A DNA stretch of 64,000 bases from Proteles cristata cristata (taxonomy: Eukaryota > Chordata > Mammalia > Carnivora > Hyaenidae). A model generated the notes under the pieces. It searched no databases and was not told the DNA's origin. It saw nothing but the letters and a program-made list of their open reading frames with translations. Shown piece by piece: positions 34,477-46,640 of this stretch. Position numbers and translations under genes: made by a program. The first letter of the stretch is position 1, and each line of letters opens with the position of its first letter. The DNA lies in NCBI GenBank assembly GCA_017311185.1, contig JAESUZ010005169.1:3040501-3104500 (forward strand), written 5' to 3'.

Positions 34477-35379
34477 ATGATGAAACAGAAAAACTATCCT
34501 CTAAGGAAACTCCAGGAAGAAATGACAGCTAAAGAACTGCTCAAAACAGATGTAAGCAGCATACCTGAACAAGAATTTAGAACACTAGTGATAAAATTAA
34601 TCGCTGGGCTTGAAAAAGGCATGGAAGACATCAGGGAAGCTATTGCTACAAAGACTATGGAGCTTAAAAATAGTTGTGATGAATTAAAAAATGCTATAAA
34701 TGAGTTGCATAATAAAATGGGGCATCCAATGCACAGACTGAAGAGCAGAGAGGAGAATAAGTGAATTAGAAGACACAATTATAGAAAAAGAGGAAGCCGA
34801 GAAAATGAGAGAGAAAAACTGATCTAGGAGCATGAAAGGAGAGTTCGAGAACAGAGTGATACATTCAAAAGGAACAATATCTATAACATGGGAATTCAAG
34901 AAGAGGAAGAGAGAGGGAAAGATGCTGAAGGAGTCCTTGAACGAATTATAGCTGAGAACTTCCCCAATCTGGGGAAGGAAACAGACATTGAAATCCAATA
35001 GGCACAGAGAACTCCCCTCAAACATAACTTGAATCGATATTCTGCACTACATATCATAATGAAACGGGCAAAATATAAGGACAAAGAGAGAATTCTGAAA
35101 CAGCTAGGAAAAAAGGGCCCTAACATACAAAGGGAAACCTATCAGAGTAGTTACAGACCTATCTACTTAAACTTGGCAGGCCAGAAAGGAATGGCAAGAA
35201 ATCTCTATCCAGCAAGCCTGTCATTCAGAATAGAAAGAGAGATAAAAGTCTTTCCAAATAAACAAACATTGAAAGAATCTGCCACCACTAAACCAGCCCT
35301 ACAAGATATCTTAAGAGGGATCCTACGAGGGAAATATTGTAAGGAACACAAGATACTAGAGAAACCACCACAAGCATGA
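34477..35379 (+). pseudogene. L1 ORF1 (RNA-binding chaperone), broken
   Basis: ORF1p normally binds L1 RNA as a trimer in cytoplasmic particles. The first frame starts at the ATGATG at 34477-34482 and reads 95 codons rich in E, K and L (KELLKTDVSSIPEQEFR, then heptad-like AIATKTMELKNSCDELKNA), the start of the coiled coil. A frameshift at about 34735-34750 sends it to TGA at 34762-34764. An in-frame TAG in the next segment is at 34999-35001. The conserved C-terminal domain survives in a third piece at 35029-35379, with LYPASLSFRI and TTKPALQDIL motifs. Total span of about 900 bases agrees with a normal ORF1 of about 330 codons. Not functional. Confidence 0.9.
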
Positions 35380-35396
35380 ATCCTACAAAGGGCACA

Positions 35397-38300
35397 ATGA
35401 CTCTAAACCCGTATTTTTCAATAATAACACTGAAGTCAATGGACTAAATGCTCCAATCCAAGACATAAGGTAGCAGAATGGATTAAAAATACCACAAAAT
35501 CCATCTATTTGCTGCCTATAAGAGACTCATTTGAGACCTGAGGACACCTTCTGATTGAAAGTAATGGGTGGAGAAATATCTATCATGATACTAGAAGTCA
35601 AAAGAAAGCTGGAGTAGCTATACTTATATCAGACAAACTGGACTTTAAAGAAAAGACAGTAATAAGGGATGAAGGAGAGCATTATATAATAATTACAAAG
35701 TCTATCCATCAGGAAAAGCTAACAATTATAAATGTCTACGCACCAAATACAAAAGCAACTAAATACATAAAACAATTAATCAAAAACAGAAACAATCTTA
35801 TGCATAAGAATGTGCTAATAGCAGAGGACTTTAATACTTCACTTACAGCAATGGATAGATCTTCTATACAGAAAATCACTAAAGAAACAATGGACTTGAA
35901 TGACACATTGGACCAGATGGATCTTACAGATATATTTAGAACTCTACATCCTGAGGCCATGCAATTCACTTTCTTCTCAAATGCACATGGCTCATTCTCC
36001 AAGATAGATCACATCATGGGTCATAAAGCAGCCCTCAATAAATATAAAAGAACTGAAATCATACCATGCACATATTCAGATCACAATGTTATGAAACTTG
36101 AAATCAATTAGAAAAAAGGCTGGAAAACCTACAAAAACATGGCGGTTAAAGAACACCCTACCAAAGAATGAATGGGCCAATCAGGCAATTAGAGAAGAAA
36201 TTTCAAAAAATATATGGAAACAAATGAAAAGGAAAATACACCAATCCAAACTCATTGGGATGTGGCAAAGGCAGTCCTAAGAGGAAAGTACATTGCACTC
36301 CAGGCCTATTTCAAGAAATTAGAAAAAGTGCAAGTACAAAATCTAACAGTGCACCTAAAGGAATTAGAAGGAGAGCAACAAGAGCACCCCAAACCCAGTA
36401 GAAGAAGAGAAATAATAAAACCCAGGGAAGAAATAAACAATATAGAATAATAAAAAAAAACAATTAAAGATCCATGAAACCAAAAGTTGGGTTTTTTTTG
36501 AAAAAATAAACAAAATTGACAAATCTCTAGCCATATCTTGACAAATTTTTCTCAAAAAGAAAAGAGAGAGTATGCAAATAGGCAAAATCATGAATGAAAA
36601 TGGATTTATTACAACCAACCTCTCAGAAATAAAAGCAATTATCAGGGAATACTATGAAAAATTATATGCCAACAAACTGGACAACTTAGAAGAAATCGAC
36701 AAATTCCTAAACACACACTCACTACCAAAATTCACACGGGAAGAAATAGAAAACCTGAACAGACCCATAATGAGTGAAGAAATTGAATCAGTTATCAAAA
36801 ATCTCCCAGCAAATAAGAGCCCTGGACCTGGTGGCTTCCCTGGGGAATTCTACCAGACATTTAAAACAGAATTAATCCCAATTCTTCTCAAACTATTCCA
36901 AAAAATAGAAAGCGAAGGAAAACTCCCGGACTCATTTTATGAAGCCAGCATCACACTGATTCCCAAGCCAGACAGAGATCCAGCAAAAAAAGAGAACTAC
37001 AGGCCAATATCCTTGATGAATACGGATGCAAAAATCTTCAACAAGATACTTGCAAATCGAATTCAAAAGCACATAAAAAGAATTATCCACCATGATCAAG
37101 TGGGATTCATTCCTGGGTTACAGGGCTGGTTCAATATTCGCAAATCAATCAATATGATACATCACATCAACAAAAGAAAAGATAAAAACCATATGATCCT
37201 GTTGATAGATGCAGAAAAAGCATTTGACAAAATACAGCATCCCTTCTTAATAAAGAGTCTCGAGAAAGTTGGGATAGAAGGAACCTACTTAAACATCATC
37301 AAAGCCATCTATGAGAAGCCCTCAGCTAATATCATCCTCAATGGGGAAAAACTGAGAGCTTTCCCCCTGAGATCAGGAACACGACAGGGATGTCCATTCT
37401 CACCACTGTTGTTTAACATAGTGCTGGAAGTCCTAGCATCAGCCATCAGACACCAAAAGGAAATCAAAGGCATCAGAACTGGCAAAGAGGAAGTCAAACT
37501 TTCTCGCACATGACATGATACTCTACATTGAAAACCCGACAGACTCCACCAGAAGCCTACTAGAACTGATTCAAGAATTCAGTTGCAGGGTACAAAATCA
37601 ACGTACAGAAATCGGTTGCATTTTTATACACCAACAATGAAGCAACAGAAAGAGAATTCAAGAAACTGATCCCATTCACAATTGCACAAAAAACAAAAAA
37701 ACCACATAAAATACCTCGGAATAAACCTAACCAAGGATACTAAGAGATCTGTATGAGTGAAAACTATAGAAAACTTATGAAGGAAATTGAAGAAGACACA
37801 AAAAAAGTGGAAAAACATTCTATGCTCATGGATCAGGAAGAATAAATATAGTTAAGATGTCATTACTACCTAAGGCACTCTACACATTCAATGCAATTCC
37901 AATCAAAATTGCACCAGCATACTTCTCAAAGCTAGAACAAACTATCCAAAAATTTGTATGGAACCACAAAAGACCCCGAATAGCCAAAGTAATCCTGAAA
38001 AATAAAACCAAAACGGGAGGGATCACCATCCCAGACTTTAGCTCTACTACAAAGCTGTCATCATCAAGACAGTATGGTATTGGCACAAAAACAGACACAT
38101 AGACCAATGGAATGGAATAGAGAACTCAGAATTGGGCCCACAAATGTATGGCCAACTCATCTTTGACAAAGCAGAAAAGAATCTCCAATGGAAAAAAGAC
38201 AGCCTCTTTAACAGATGGTGCTGGGAGAACTGGACAACAACATGCAGAAGAATGAAATTAGATCATTTTCTCACACCATACACAAAAATAAACTCAAAAT

Positions 38301-39070
38301 GGATCAAGGACCTGAATGTGAGCCAGGAAACCATCAAAACCCTAGAGTAGAAAGCAGGAAACAACCTTCTTGACCTCAACCGCAGTAATTTCTTACTTGA
38401 TACATCCCCATAGGCAAGGGAATCAAGAGCAAAAAGTGAACTATTGGGACATCATCAAGATAAAAGGCTTCTGCACGGCAAAGGAAACAATCCATAAAAC
38501 TAATAGGCAACCGACAGAATGGCAAAATATGGTTGCAAATGTCATATCAGATAACAGGCTAGTATCCAAAATCTATAAGGAACTCACCAAGCTCCACACC
38601 TGAAAAACAAATAATTCAGTGAAGAAATGGGCGGAAGATATGAACAGACGCTTCTCCAAAGAGGACATCCAGATGGCCAACAGACACATGAAATGATGCT
38701 CAGCATCCCTCCTCATCAGGGAAATTCAGATCAAAACCAGACTGAGACACCACCTCACTCCAGTCAGAGTGGCGAAAATGAAAAAATCCGGAGACTATAG
38801 ATGCTGGAGAGAATGTGGAGAAACGGGCACCCTGTTGGTGGGAATGTCAACTGGTCCAGCCACTCTGGAAAACAGTGTGGAGGCTCAAGTGTCCATCAAT
38901 GGATGAATGGATCAAGACGATGTGGTTTATCTATACGATGGAATACTACAAGGCAATAAGAAAGAATGAAATCTAAACATTTGTAGCAACGTGAATGGAA
39001 CTAGCGGGTGTTATGCTGAATGAAATAAGTCAGGCAGAGAAGGACAGATACCATACGTTTTCACGAATAG
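35397..39070 (+). pseudogene. L1 ORF2 (endonuclease-reverse transcriptase), broken
   Basis: The start ATG is at 35397 after a short spacer. The endonuclease domain follows: the conserved QETHL site has become a stop (TAA at 35519-35521), the DFN motif is at about 35828, and the SDHN motif near 36081. The reverse transcriptase is in a 313-codon frame at 36572-37513: NYRPISL (residues 142-148), motif [11 protein letters not shown] with the catalytic Asp (about residue 213), and motif [11 protein letters not shown] (271-280). The FADD motif should come next at about 37505, but a small deletion shifts the frame and removes it. C-terminal pieces are at 37857-38102, 38132-38350 and 38370-38603, and a deletion of roughly 200 bases lies near 38886. 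Once the nuclear target-primed enzyme of L1, now inactive. Confidence 0.93.
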
Positions 39071-39309
39071 AAGAAACTTAATAGAGGACCATGGGGGGAG
39101 AAGAAGGGGAAAAATAGTTGGAGAAAGGGAGGGAGGCAAGCCATGAGAGACTCTTGAATGCTGGGAACAAACTGAGGTTTGATGGGGTTGTGGGAGAGGG
39201 GAAGTTGGGTGATGGGCCTGGATGAGGGCACTTTTGTGATGAGCACTGGGTGTTATATGGGAACCAACTTGACAATAAACTATGAACATAAAAATAAATA
39301 AATAAATAA
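39071..39309 (+). mobile_element. L1 3' UTR and tail
   Basis: A G-rich stretch ('gaccatggggggagaagaag', 'ggagaaagggagggaggcaa') is followed by 'gatgagcactgggtgttata', the polyadenylation region and a tail of AAATA units. The three overlapping minus-strand frames here (39011-39361) are artefacts of the G-rich strand. Confidence 0.9.
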
Positions 39310-39323
39310 ACAGTGATGGGCAT

Positions 39324-40052
39324 CGACAAGTCCACAGAAACATAAAGGATAGCAAGTCCATTAAAGTGGTGTCATCAAGAGATAGCGTTCTATTATGGCA
39401 TGGTTACAAAAAGTTAATGATGTTCCTGGGAAGACACTTCCGTTTCTCTTTCATGTTGCTTTGAATAAGGGGCAGATGTGATGGAATAGATTATTTGAGG
39501 AAATTACAGAATATTTTAAATAGTTACTGTGACCAGGTAAATACAGAATGATTCACAGGCAGTGTGATGCCACCAGCCTGCCTAAAGATGTGGTTTTCTC
39601 TAGCAGCATTTAAAAGAGGGATAGAAAAGCTGAGCAGCCAATATTTTAGACTTTTGCAAAATTGCAGTTTTATTGGCAGCATGTAATAGAAATGCAAATA
39701 AGGAAAGAATCTGAGGATGTTGGAAAGAGGAAGATTAAAATGATGCACCAAAGAATTTAGCCAAATAGAGAAGATAAAAAACACAGTAATGTGGATTTGA
39801 GGAGGCTAACCAATATGAAGGTATTAGAGAAATCACAGGACTAGGGTTCTTGGTAAGATGCAAAACGAACACAGTGGGCAGCCACACATCAGAACTGCAG
39901 GGATAAACCTAGATATGAGAGCAGGTATCAGATTTTGAGTTTAGAACTGCAGGAATTCTACATGATTATGGAAATTAGTGGCTGAAATAGAGTCACTGTG
40001 AAGGTACCAGTAATTTAGAATGTTAAGAAACAAAGTAATTCACATGCTGGGT
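39324..40052. other. Unassigned sequence
   Basis: No element recognised between the L1 and the LTR at 40053. An 86-codon minus frame (39524-39784) shows no known features. Confidence 0.4.
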
Positions 40053-40500
40053 TGTCGCAGGCTATGAGTCTAGAGTTCTCTCTTGTCCAGCAAGACAGTG
40101 GATGTAGAATTGAATGCAAGAGAGGCTAATGTCTGGGAGGAGAGAAGAGCCCCAAACAGGGGTTTTGTCTCCATATTTATTGAGCTCACAAGGTATTGTC
40201 CTCGTGGTGAACATGGAGAAAACAAGATCTTACCCACTTGGACATGGAGAAAACAGTCAGACAGTAATCATTAACTTCTGTGGATAAGAAGCAAAGGATC
40301 TGAAGTCCAAGTGGTGTTTGTGATCAAGGTACATTGGCACTAGATGGAAAGCAGTTTCCTGCAGGTGATATAATGAATTACTTGTGATCCCATTACAATA
40401 TGTCACTAGCTAATCTCGGGCTTATTCCCCCCGTGGTGGCACCTTTCCACCCTAAGTTTTTTCTCATCCATTTATGGTAGGTAGAACCTATTTCCCCACA
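40053..40500 (-). mobile_element. Solo LTR, class II (ERVK)-like
   Basis: The 448-bp block starts TGTCGCAGG and ends TTCCCCACA on the plus strand, so it has TG...CA ends in both readings. Read on the minus strand it starts TGTGGGGAAATAGG and has an AATAAA signal (complement of TTTATT at about 40176-40181). A C/T-rich R-U5 follows with ATTCAATTCTACATCCAC, and it ends GCCTGCGACA. Flanking hexamers CTGGGT (40047-40052) and CTGAAT (40501-40506) match at 4 of 6 positions, as a decayed 6-bp duplication would. No interior genes. The frames at 40083-40274 and 40393-40575 lie inside it and are not genes. Confidence 0.55.
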
Positions 40501-42582
40501 CTGAATGTCTGTTTGGATTTTGAATTTACTTTTTATGATAGATGAGTAGATTTTATCTGAAGAGAAGAATAACAAGTTTAGTGATAAAATCTTAAGTTAA
40601 TGATGAAGTGTGGCTAAGAAATCTGTAAGTGGAGGCAATAGAAGGACGATATGAATGTATGACAATAAATGAGCAGGATAAAATGAGCAGGATCACTCAG
40701 ACAAACAAACCAAACAACATGAAAACCTCAAGGAAAAACCCTAAATATTCTCCAGACTTGTATGGATTAAATGGTACAACAATATTTTTGGATTATATGG
40801 GGCTAGAGTAACTTTCTTTCAGAGCTTGATTATAAAATGATCAATTGATAATTAAGCTTCAAAAATCAACAATTAATATGATTTAACATCTTGAAATGAT
40901 TCATCCCAACATATTTTCTACACATAGAATCTGATAATGTTCCTAAATCTAGTTAAAGACAACTAGTAGGTAATTTTAAACCTGGCTAAAGGAAGCTTAA
41001 TGTAGATAACTTTATGAACAATAATAATCAGGTAAATGAAGAGAAATTTTCTTAGAGTAAGTATTTAGCAGTGTTTCTTGAGCGCTCTCCAGAGAATCTT
41101 GTGCTCAGAGAAACAAAACTGTGTGTTTTAAACTAGATAGCAAATACCTTTTTACAGCAGTGGTGGGTATTACAGGCCCCATCGCTTGTTCCCTTCAATA
41201 GCCTCCAGGTAACTTTCCTTGTTCTGATTCTGTATAGAAAAAAAAAAAAAAAGAAAAAAAGAATGAAAGAAGAGAAATCCTAGTTTATACACCAGTGTTT
41301 TTGAAAACTAGGGGAAAATAAATGTGGGAAGAAAATCATGTGTCAAAACTAAGGACTAGATTCTAGCCTTCAAGTTCCCAGTTCCTTGTGAAGTCCTACC
41401 CTCACAATCATCCTTTCTCCTTTTTTATATTCTGGGCTCTGTCCCCTGCAACATGTATACAAAAAGGAGCTTAAACATAGATGTGCAAAATGTAAGAAAC
41501 GTACACAAAAAGGCCTATGCTGATTGCCCCTATAATATTTATAGGCATGGACAAACTCTTAACTAATTAAGAAGGATTCACTTAAAAAATAAAACTTTAT
41601 TTATATTAATACTAAGCTGAGTGATAGATTGCCGCACAGTGATTCACCCATTGGCAGGACCAGGGTGCTGTATTGAGGTGCATGTCTCTTTCTTTATTTC
41701 TCTCCTTTTCAAACCATTCTGGTGATGTGAGCCACAGCCTAGTTCATGAGATGACTTCCAGGACTATTTTACAGGTCTCCTTTCTGTCTTGCACATATGC
41801 TATCTAGGCAGTAATGTTTCCCAAGGCACGCCCCTGTGTGCAGACCCAGCTGTCGCCTCCATTTTCCCTCCTCCCCTCTGACAGCCAACATGGAGACTAT
41901 CCAGTCTAGCAGTCTAGCAACTTAAGCCAGATCATCACCAGGCATTTGAGACAAAGGCTCCCTTGTTGCCTTTATCTCACTGATGTGCTCCCTTGTAGTC
42001 ATTAAGAGTTTTGGTTTGGTGTGAAGTTAGTTTAGCCCAAATCAGCTTATCAAAACCACATAGTTGGAGGTAATGTACTTCAGTTTCATAAAACTGTGTT
42101 TATGCATCAATATGGACTTTTTGAGTGTTTCTCTGCTTTCTTTTCTCTCTGCTCTTGGCAGTTATATTATCTTCAATATGTTAAGTAGTTCAAATGATGA
42201 TAGTTTAGGACACAGGCAATATTTAGAATCTTTAACAACTGGTGTGTCACTAACCCATCAAGATAGGTGCTACCCCAACAGGGAGCACAGGATCTTAGAA
42301 AAGCAAGCTATCCCAGGAATTAATTCTTAAGTTCCTTAACCAAAGAAATTTCTAGGGAACCAGCTGGGTATCTGAGCGATGGCAGCATTCGGGTAGACTC
42401 ACTTACCAGAGTTTTACTCACTTGCAGTTGACGACAAGTCAGTGATAGAACTTGTTCCAGGTAATTAAAAACACTGATTTAGGGTAGGTTTTGGTTATAT
42501 GAGTTTTGATGACAATCACACTACTTTAATACTATCAAAAAACCCATACTTTTATCTAACAAAATAAAAAATATCATATTGA
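40501..42582. other. Unassigned sequence, 2.1 kb
   Basis: No recognisable transposon or gene. An A-rich run at 41236-41265 might be a retroposed tail, but nothing recognisable precedes it. The region near 41820-41960 has higher G+C. An 88-codon frame at 42064-42330 has no known features. Confidence 0.35.
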
Positions 42583-42822
42583 AGGGCTTCTTGAGTGACT
42601 CAGTTAAGTGTGGCACTCCTGATTTAGGCTCGGGTCATGACCTCACGGTTCGTGGGAGAGAGCCCCATGTCTGGCTCTGGGCTGACAGCATGGAACCTGC
42701 TTAGGATTCTGTCTCACCTCTCTCTGCCCTCCCTTGCATTTGTACATGCTCTCTCTCTCTCTCTCTGTCTCTCTCTGTCTCTCTCTCTCCCTCTCTCTCA
42801 CAAGTAAATAAACATTTAAAAA
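42583..42822 (+). mobile_element. SINEC copy with expanded CT tract
   Basis: Plus strand: diverged head GGGCTTCTTGAGTGACTCAG, 'cgggtcatgacctcacggtt', a (CT)n tract of about 60 bases (42748-42800) and tail AAGTAAATAAACATTTAAA. Flanks AAATATCATATTGAA and AAATATTGTGTTGAA look like a decayed duplication. Confidence 0.9.
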
Positions 42823-43454
42823 ATATTGTGTTGAATATTTTAGGAAATAACTTTGTGATTCAAAGATCTGTTTGTTTGGATGACTACTTGAGTTGGGTTA
42901 AAAAACAGTAGTGCATAGACCTACGTTAACAACTACACAGTGGTCAGTTAGTGTGAACAGTAGCAATTTTTCTTTTATTTCCTTTTGCTCTTTATACAAC
43001 TTAACTATATATACTTGTCTGTTACATTTGAATCAAAGAGCATCTTTGTAAATTGTTCATTTATGTGCAAATTTTGAGCTAACAGAGCTATTAAGGAAAT
43101 TTTGGTTATGATACATTTTAAACATTTCATATTTCTATACATAGCCAAGGGCACTGTACACACTTACATATATTACAGCTGTAATACCACATCTCAGAGA
43201 TCTTCCTCATATTAAAAAATATCCAGGATCCAAAATAGCTTGAACTAATTCAGCTCTATAGTGTCTGACCTCCTTTATTTCCATAAGCACATACCCCTAA
43301 TACACAATTACACAATAATATATGAAGTTATAGACTTTGTACATGTTATACATATATGTTATACATATATGTCACAAAAACACTTATATTCTCTTCTTCC
43401 CTATTTCTCCCACTCTCTTGTGTGTGCGTGCATGCTCTCTCGCTCTCATTCTCC
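42823..43454. other. Unassigned AT-rich sequence
   Basis: Nothing recognised except a short doubled ATACATATATGTT unit at 43343-43370. Confidence 0.4.

Positions 43455-43518
<64 letters not shown>
43455..43518. repeat. (TC)n(AC)n compound microsatellite
   Basis: About 15 CT units (43455-43485) run straight into about 17 CA units (43485-43518). Several overlapping frames on both strands (43261-43646) come from these dinucleotide runs and are not genes. Confidence 0.97.
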
Positions 43519-44582
43519 AACACACACATACATGTCAGTCCACCTGACAAACAAGCTAAAATATGAGGACACTTTTTACTGGAGTCTAGTGTAATCCAAA
43601 ATTCTGGAACACAGTGGAATCCCTCTATTAGCAACTCTAACCACATTGAATGAGATCAGTTAACTAATTGTTTCAGTCTCTTCCTTGTTTTCTGTCTAGA
43701 GACTTCTAATACTGGGAACTAAAACATGAGGAATAAAGAAAGAAAAACTTTCTTAAGCTGGCGTTAATATTTACAGCATACCTTTCATTACATAATATTC
43801 AATGCATTTGAGGTCCCTAGATTTGCGATTTTGATTATTTTCTGTTTGTTTAAATTTCTTATAAATACATTTTCTCCTCTGCTCCACATAAGCAGTCAAA
43901 CCACCTCACGTTTTCTTTACTGAAAACTGCTTTCACAGTATTCCTTCCACACCAGAGAAAACTGAAAATGAAAGGTCATGCTAACAGTAATTGGTGCTTC
44001 ATTTGAAAGTTAAATAGATCTGCTCCTGAATGTCTGAATTTTGGTAGCCTTTCCAGATGAAGTCATGGCTGCCAAACTCTTTGCATTTTACTCTTACATA
44101 TTCCTGATCTAATTCTGTACAGGAAAGGAACCACATAATACACTCCCTCATAACAGTAAACACAGTAAAAAAATAAGCCTGTATTTTGTCATATGCTAGA
44201 TAGGAGACCTTTGTGTTGGTCTGCCTATATGCTTGTGATGACAACTAGTCCTCGACTTTCCCTGTTCCCTGCTATGTTGTTGTAGAAATGCAAACTGTCC
44301 TCAATATTCTTCTTGAGTATTTATCTCATTTCCTTTGAGTAAAACTTTGAGACCGTGCCAAACTTTTCATTTTACCAGTCAACCCCTTAGGGGTAGGATA
44401 GGCAATGATGACAGTGCAGGAATGATGAATTGAGATACTTTGGGTGTTCTGGAATATCAAACTTTCTTATATGTCAAGGGCTGGTGACACTGATCATAAA
44501 CTTGATGTATTTATTTGTTCAAGGTATATTGAATGAACTAGTGGCTGCTCCATAGAGCTTGGCTTTTATATTTGAGTTTTTA
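43519..44582. other. Unassigned sequence
   Basis: About 1 kb with no recognised element. An 81-codon minus-strand frame (43999-44244) has no family features. Confidence 0.35.
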
Positions 44583-44797
44583 AAAATGTTTTTTTTTTTA
44601 AATTTATTTTAAGAAAGGCAGAGAGTATGAGTGAGGGAGAGGGTACAGGGAGAAGGGGAAGGGAGAGGATCCCAAATAGGCTTTGTGCTATCAGCACAGA
44701 GCCTGACACGGTGCTTGATCCTAACAACTATGAGACCATGACCTTAGCCAAAATCAAGAGTTGGCCATTTAACCAACTGAGCAACTCAGGCACCCCT
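44583..44797 (-). mobile_element. Older SINEC copy
   Basis: Antisense tail at 44586-44612, G/A-rich tract, 'atgagaccatgaccttagcc' and head 'caactcaggcacccc'. Flanks TATTTGAGTTTTT and GCATTTGAGGGTTT suggest a decayed duplication. Confidence 0.92.
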
Positions 44798-45106
44798 GCA
44801 TTTGAGGGTTTAACCTGAACTCTGATACATGGGTTCCCAACTTTATCTACATGGATTGTTTATCTAGTCACATTGTCTAATTCAGAAAATCAAAAATTAG
44901 CAAGAAAGTGTGATACTTAACTTGTGGCAACATCCATCTATTTGATGGATTAAGAAGATACTTATTCTTACCCCCCCCTTTATTTCAACCTTTATCGTTC
45001 AAATATTTCACTGTTTTAGAATCATACCCTTGCTATTTTACAATTTCCAAACTCCAAGGAACTTTACCTCAGCTTCTACCATTTCTTTACTGGTCAAAAT
45101 TTTTAT
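44798..45106. other. Unassigned sequence
   Basis: Nothing recognised. A C-run is present at 44972-44980. Confidence 0.4.
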
Positions 45107-45258
45107 CAGTGGTTGTTGACCTATGATTAGCAAATAATCATCTGGGTCTTTGTTAGCAATAGTGATGTCCAGACAGCACCTCAAAGTTTCTATGAGGTTA
45201 AAGTTCCAAGCAATTCTGATTCAGGTAGTTCTCCTGACCACACTTTGGGAAAACACTG
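45107..45258. mobile_element. MER5-like hAT MITE fragment
   Basis: Starts CAGTGGTTG and ends AAACACTG, matching short hAT-Charlie terminal inverted repeats. The interior has 'ataatcatctgggtctttgt', 'cagcacctcaaagtttctat' and 'caattctgattcaggtagtt' in the order of MER5A. The 77-codon frame overlapping it is incidental. Confidence 0.6.
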
Positions 45259-46412
45259 GCATAGATATTCTTATCCCTCATGGGCTACTTCACCATATGA
45301 ATACTAAAATCCAATATTATTCCCTTCAGCTCCAAACTCATAACTTTTTATCCCCTCTTTTCACTTCCATTCACAGATTCTAGACCTCAGAGAATTATGT
45401 TTCTTTGATCTCTCCATGTATCAGAATATAGATCAGCTATAGTCCCAGTCCATCTGCATCTTATGTTTTATATTTATATTCACATGTTCTCATAACATAA
45501 CTGTAATTACCTTTCATGTCTTATTCATTCATAAACACCCAGAAAGGGGGAAAAAAAGAAAAAAGAAGTTGAAACTGTTACAATCATACATCTGCATTCC
45601 TAAGTACAGTTGGATAAAATCATTCAATTAGTTGGTCACCACTAAAATTCCTGGTTTTCAAACTAAACAGTGTCCTCAGAACCATTTATCCATCTATTTC
45701 ACCTCTATACACTCCTTCACTTATTTCTCAAGCCCTGTTCGAAAAGCAAAGACCAACAATGGAAATCCCAACTTACTTTCAAAAGAAAACCGTTTCCTTC
45801 CTCTAAAAGATAATTGGGGCAATCTTGCATAATTTCCCAAAAATTCTTGTCCTTTTTGCAAATTTAGAAACATTACTGTAAATATAAACCTTGTTTGTGT
45901 ACTCTTATAAGCAGAAAAACTGATCCTTCTCTTCCTAAATTATACCATTGTTGCTTTCCCTGACCATATGGTTTAAGGACTTCCTCTCAAATATATATTA
46001 TATATATATATACCATAAAGTTTAAGGATATCAAGAGAAAGTTTGATGATATATATCTTAAGCTTTCTGTTTTGCATATTCAGTCTGTTCCACAAGTGCA
46101 TTTTCATTAGCTGATAATATGTGTTTAATATTCCCATTTTATAAAAAGATCTCTCTAGGCTAGTTTACCTCTAGTTACTGCAGTAGTTTTGAACTTTTTA
46201 AAATTGTGGAGAGTTCTTCTTTTGCTAATTCGTGTTGATTATTGCCCAGATATTATGCAACCATTATATGTACTTTCTTATCTCATAGTTTCTCATATTT
46301 CCTCTATATAATGTTGGTTCATAATTACCTCTAACTTCTGAATGAATATATTTACTTTGCTCAATCTATGTACATATTATCTTTCTTAGATTTTGCAACC
46401 ATGTAGTAAAAA
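45259..46412. other. Unassigned AT-rich sequence
   Basis: About 1.1 kb. Contains a TA-rich run at 45987-46011. No gene or clear repeat family recognised. Confidence 0.4.
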
Positions 46413-46422
46413 CCTAAGCTAA

Positions 46423-46632
46423 CTTTTTTTTTAATGTTTTATTTATTTCTAGGAGAGAGACAGCGTGAGGAGGGGAGGGCCAGAGAGAGAGGGAGTCACA
46501 GACTAAAACAGGCTCCAGGCTCTGAGCTGGCAGTCAGCACAGAGCCGGACGTGGGGCTCGAACCCACGTACCGCGAGATCATGACCTAAACGAAAGTCAG
46601 ACGCTTAACCGACTAAGCCACCCAGGCGCCCC
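46423..46632 (-). mobile_element. Young SINEC copy
   Basis: Minus-strand full-length copy with head 'ccacccaggcgcccc'. A 10-bp duplication, CCTAAGCTAA, lies at 46413-46422 and 46631-46640 (the first two bases of the right copy overlap the SINE head). Close to the young consensus. Confidence 0.95.
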
Positions 46633-46640
46633 TAAGCTAA

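Larger units (their letters stand above)
33964..39309 (+). mobile_element. Nearly complete but inactive L1
   Basis: A 5.3-kb sense L1 with a G+C-rich 5' UTR, remnants of ORF1 and ORF2, a 3' UTR and an (AATA)n-type tail at 39288-39309. Flanks share AACA-TGATGGGCA (33950-33963 and 39310-39323, one mismatch), a target-site duplication. It is shorter than the 6-7 kb of an active carnivore L1 through 5' shortening and internal deletions. Frameshifts and stops split both ORFs, so it cannot move by itself. It is the longest mobile element in the window and contains no SINE, so it is probably not among the oldest. Confidence 0.95.

Noticed and set aside
34494..36618. Minus-strand frames of 76-113 codons (34494-34778, 34684-35025, 34896-35126, 35736-36002, 36364-36618)
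   Set aside because: All are shadows of L1 ORF1 and ORF2, whose A-rich sense strand has few stop codons in antisense.
39011..39361. Three overlapping minus-strand frames of 61-116 codons
   Set aside because: They are antisense to the G-rich L1 3' UTR and lack any family feature.
41060..41265. Possible processed pseudogene ending in an A-run at 41236
   Set aside because: No recognisable coding frame or flanking duplication was found upstream of the A-run.
43261..43646. Five overlapping frames of 62-101 codons on both strands
   Set aside because: They run through the (TC)n(AC)n microsatellite, giving SLSLSL, HTHTHT and RERERE strings in every frame.
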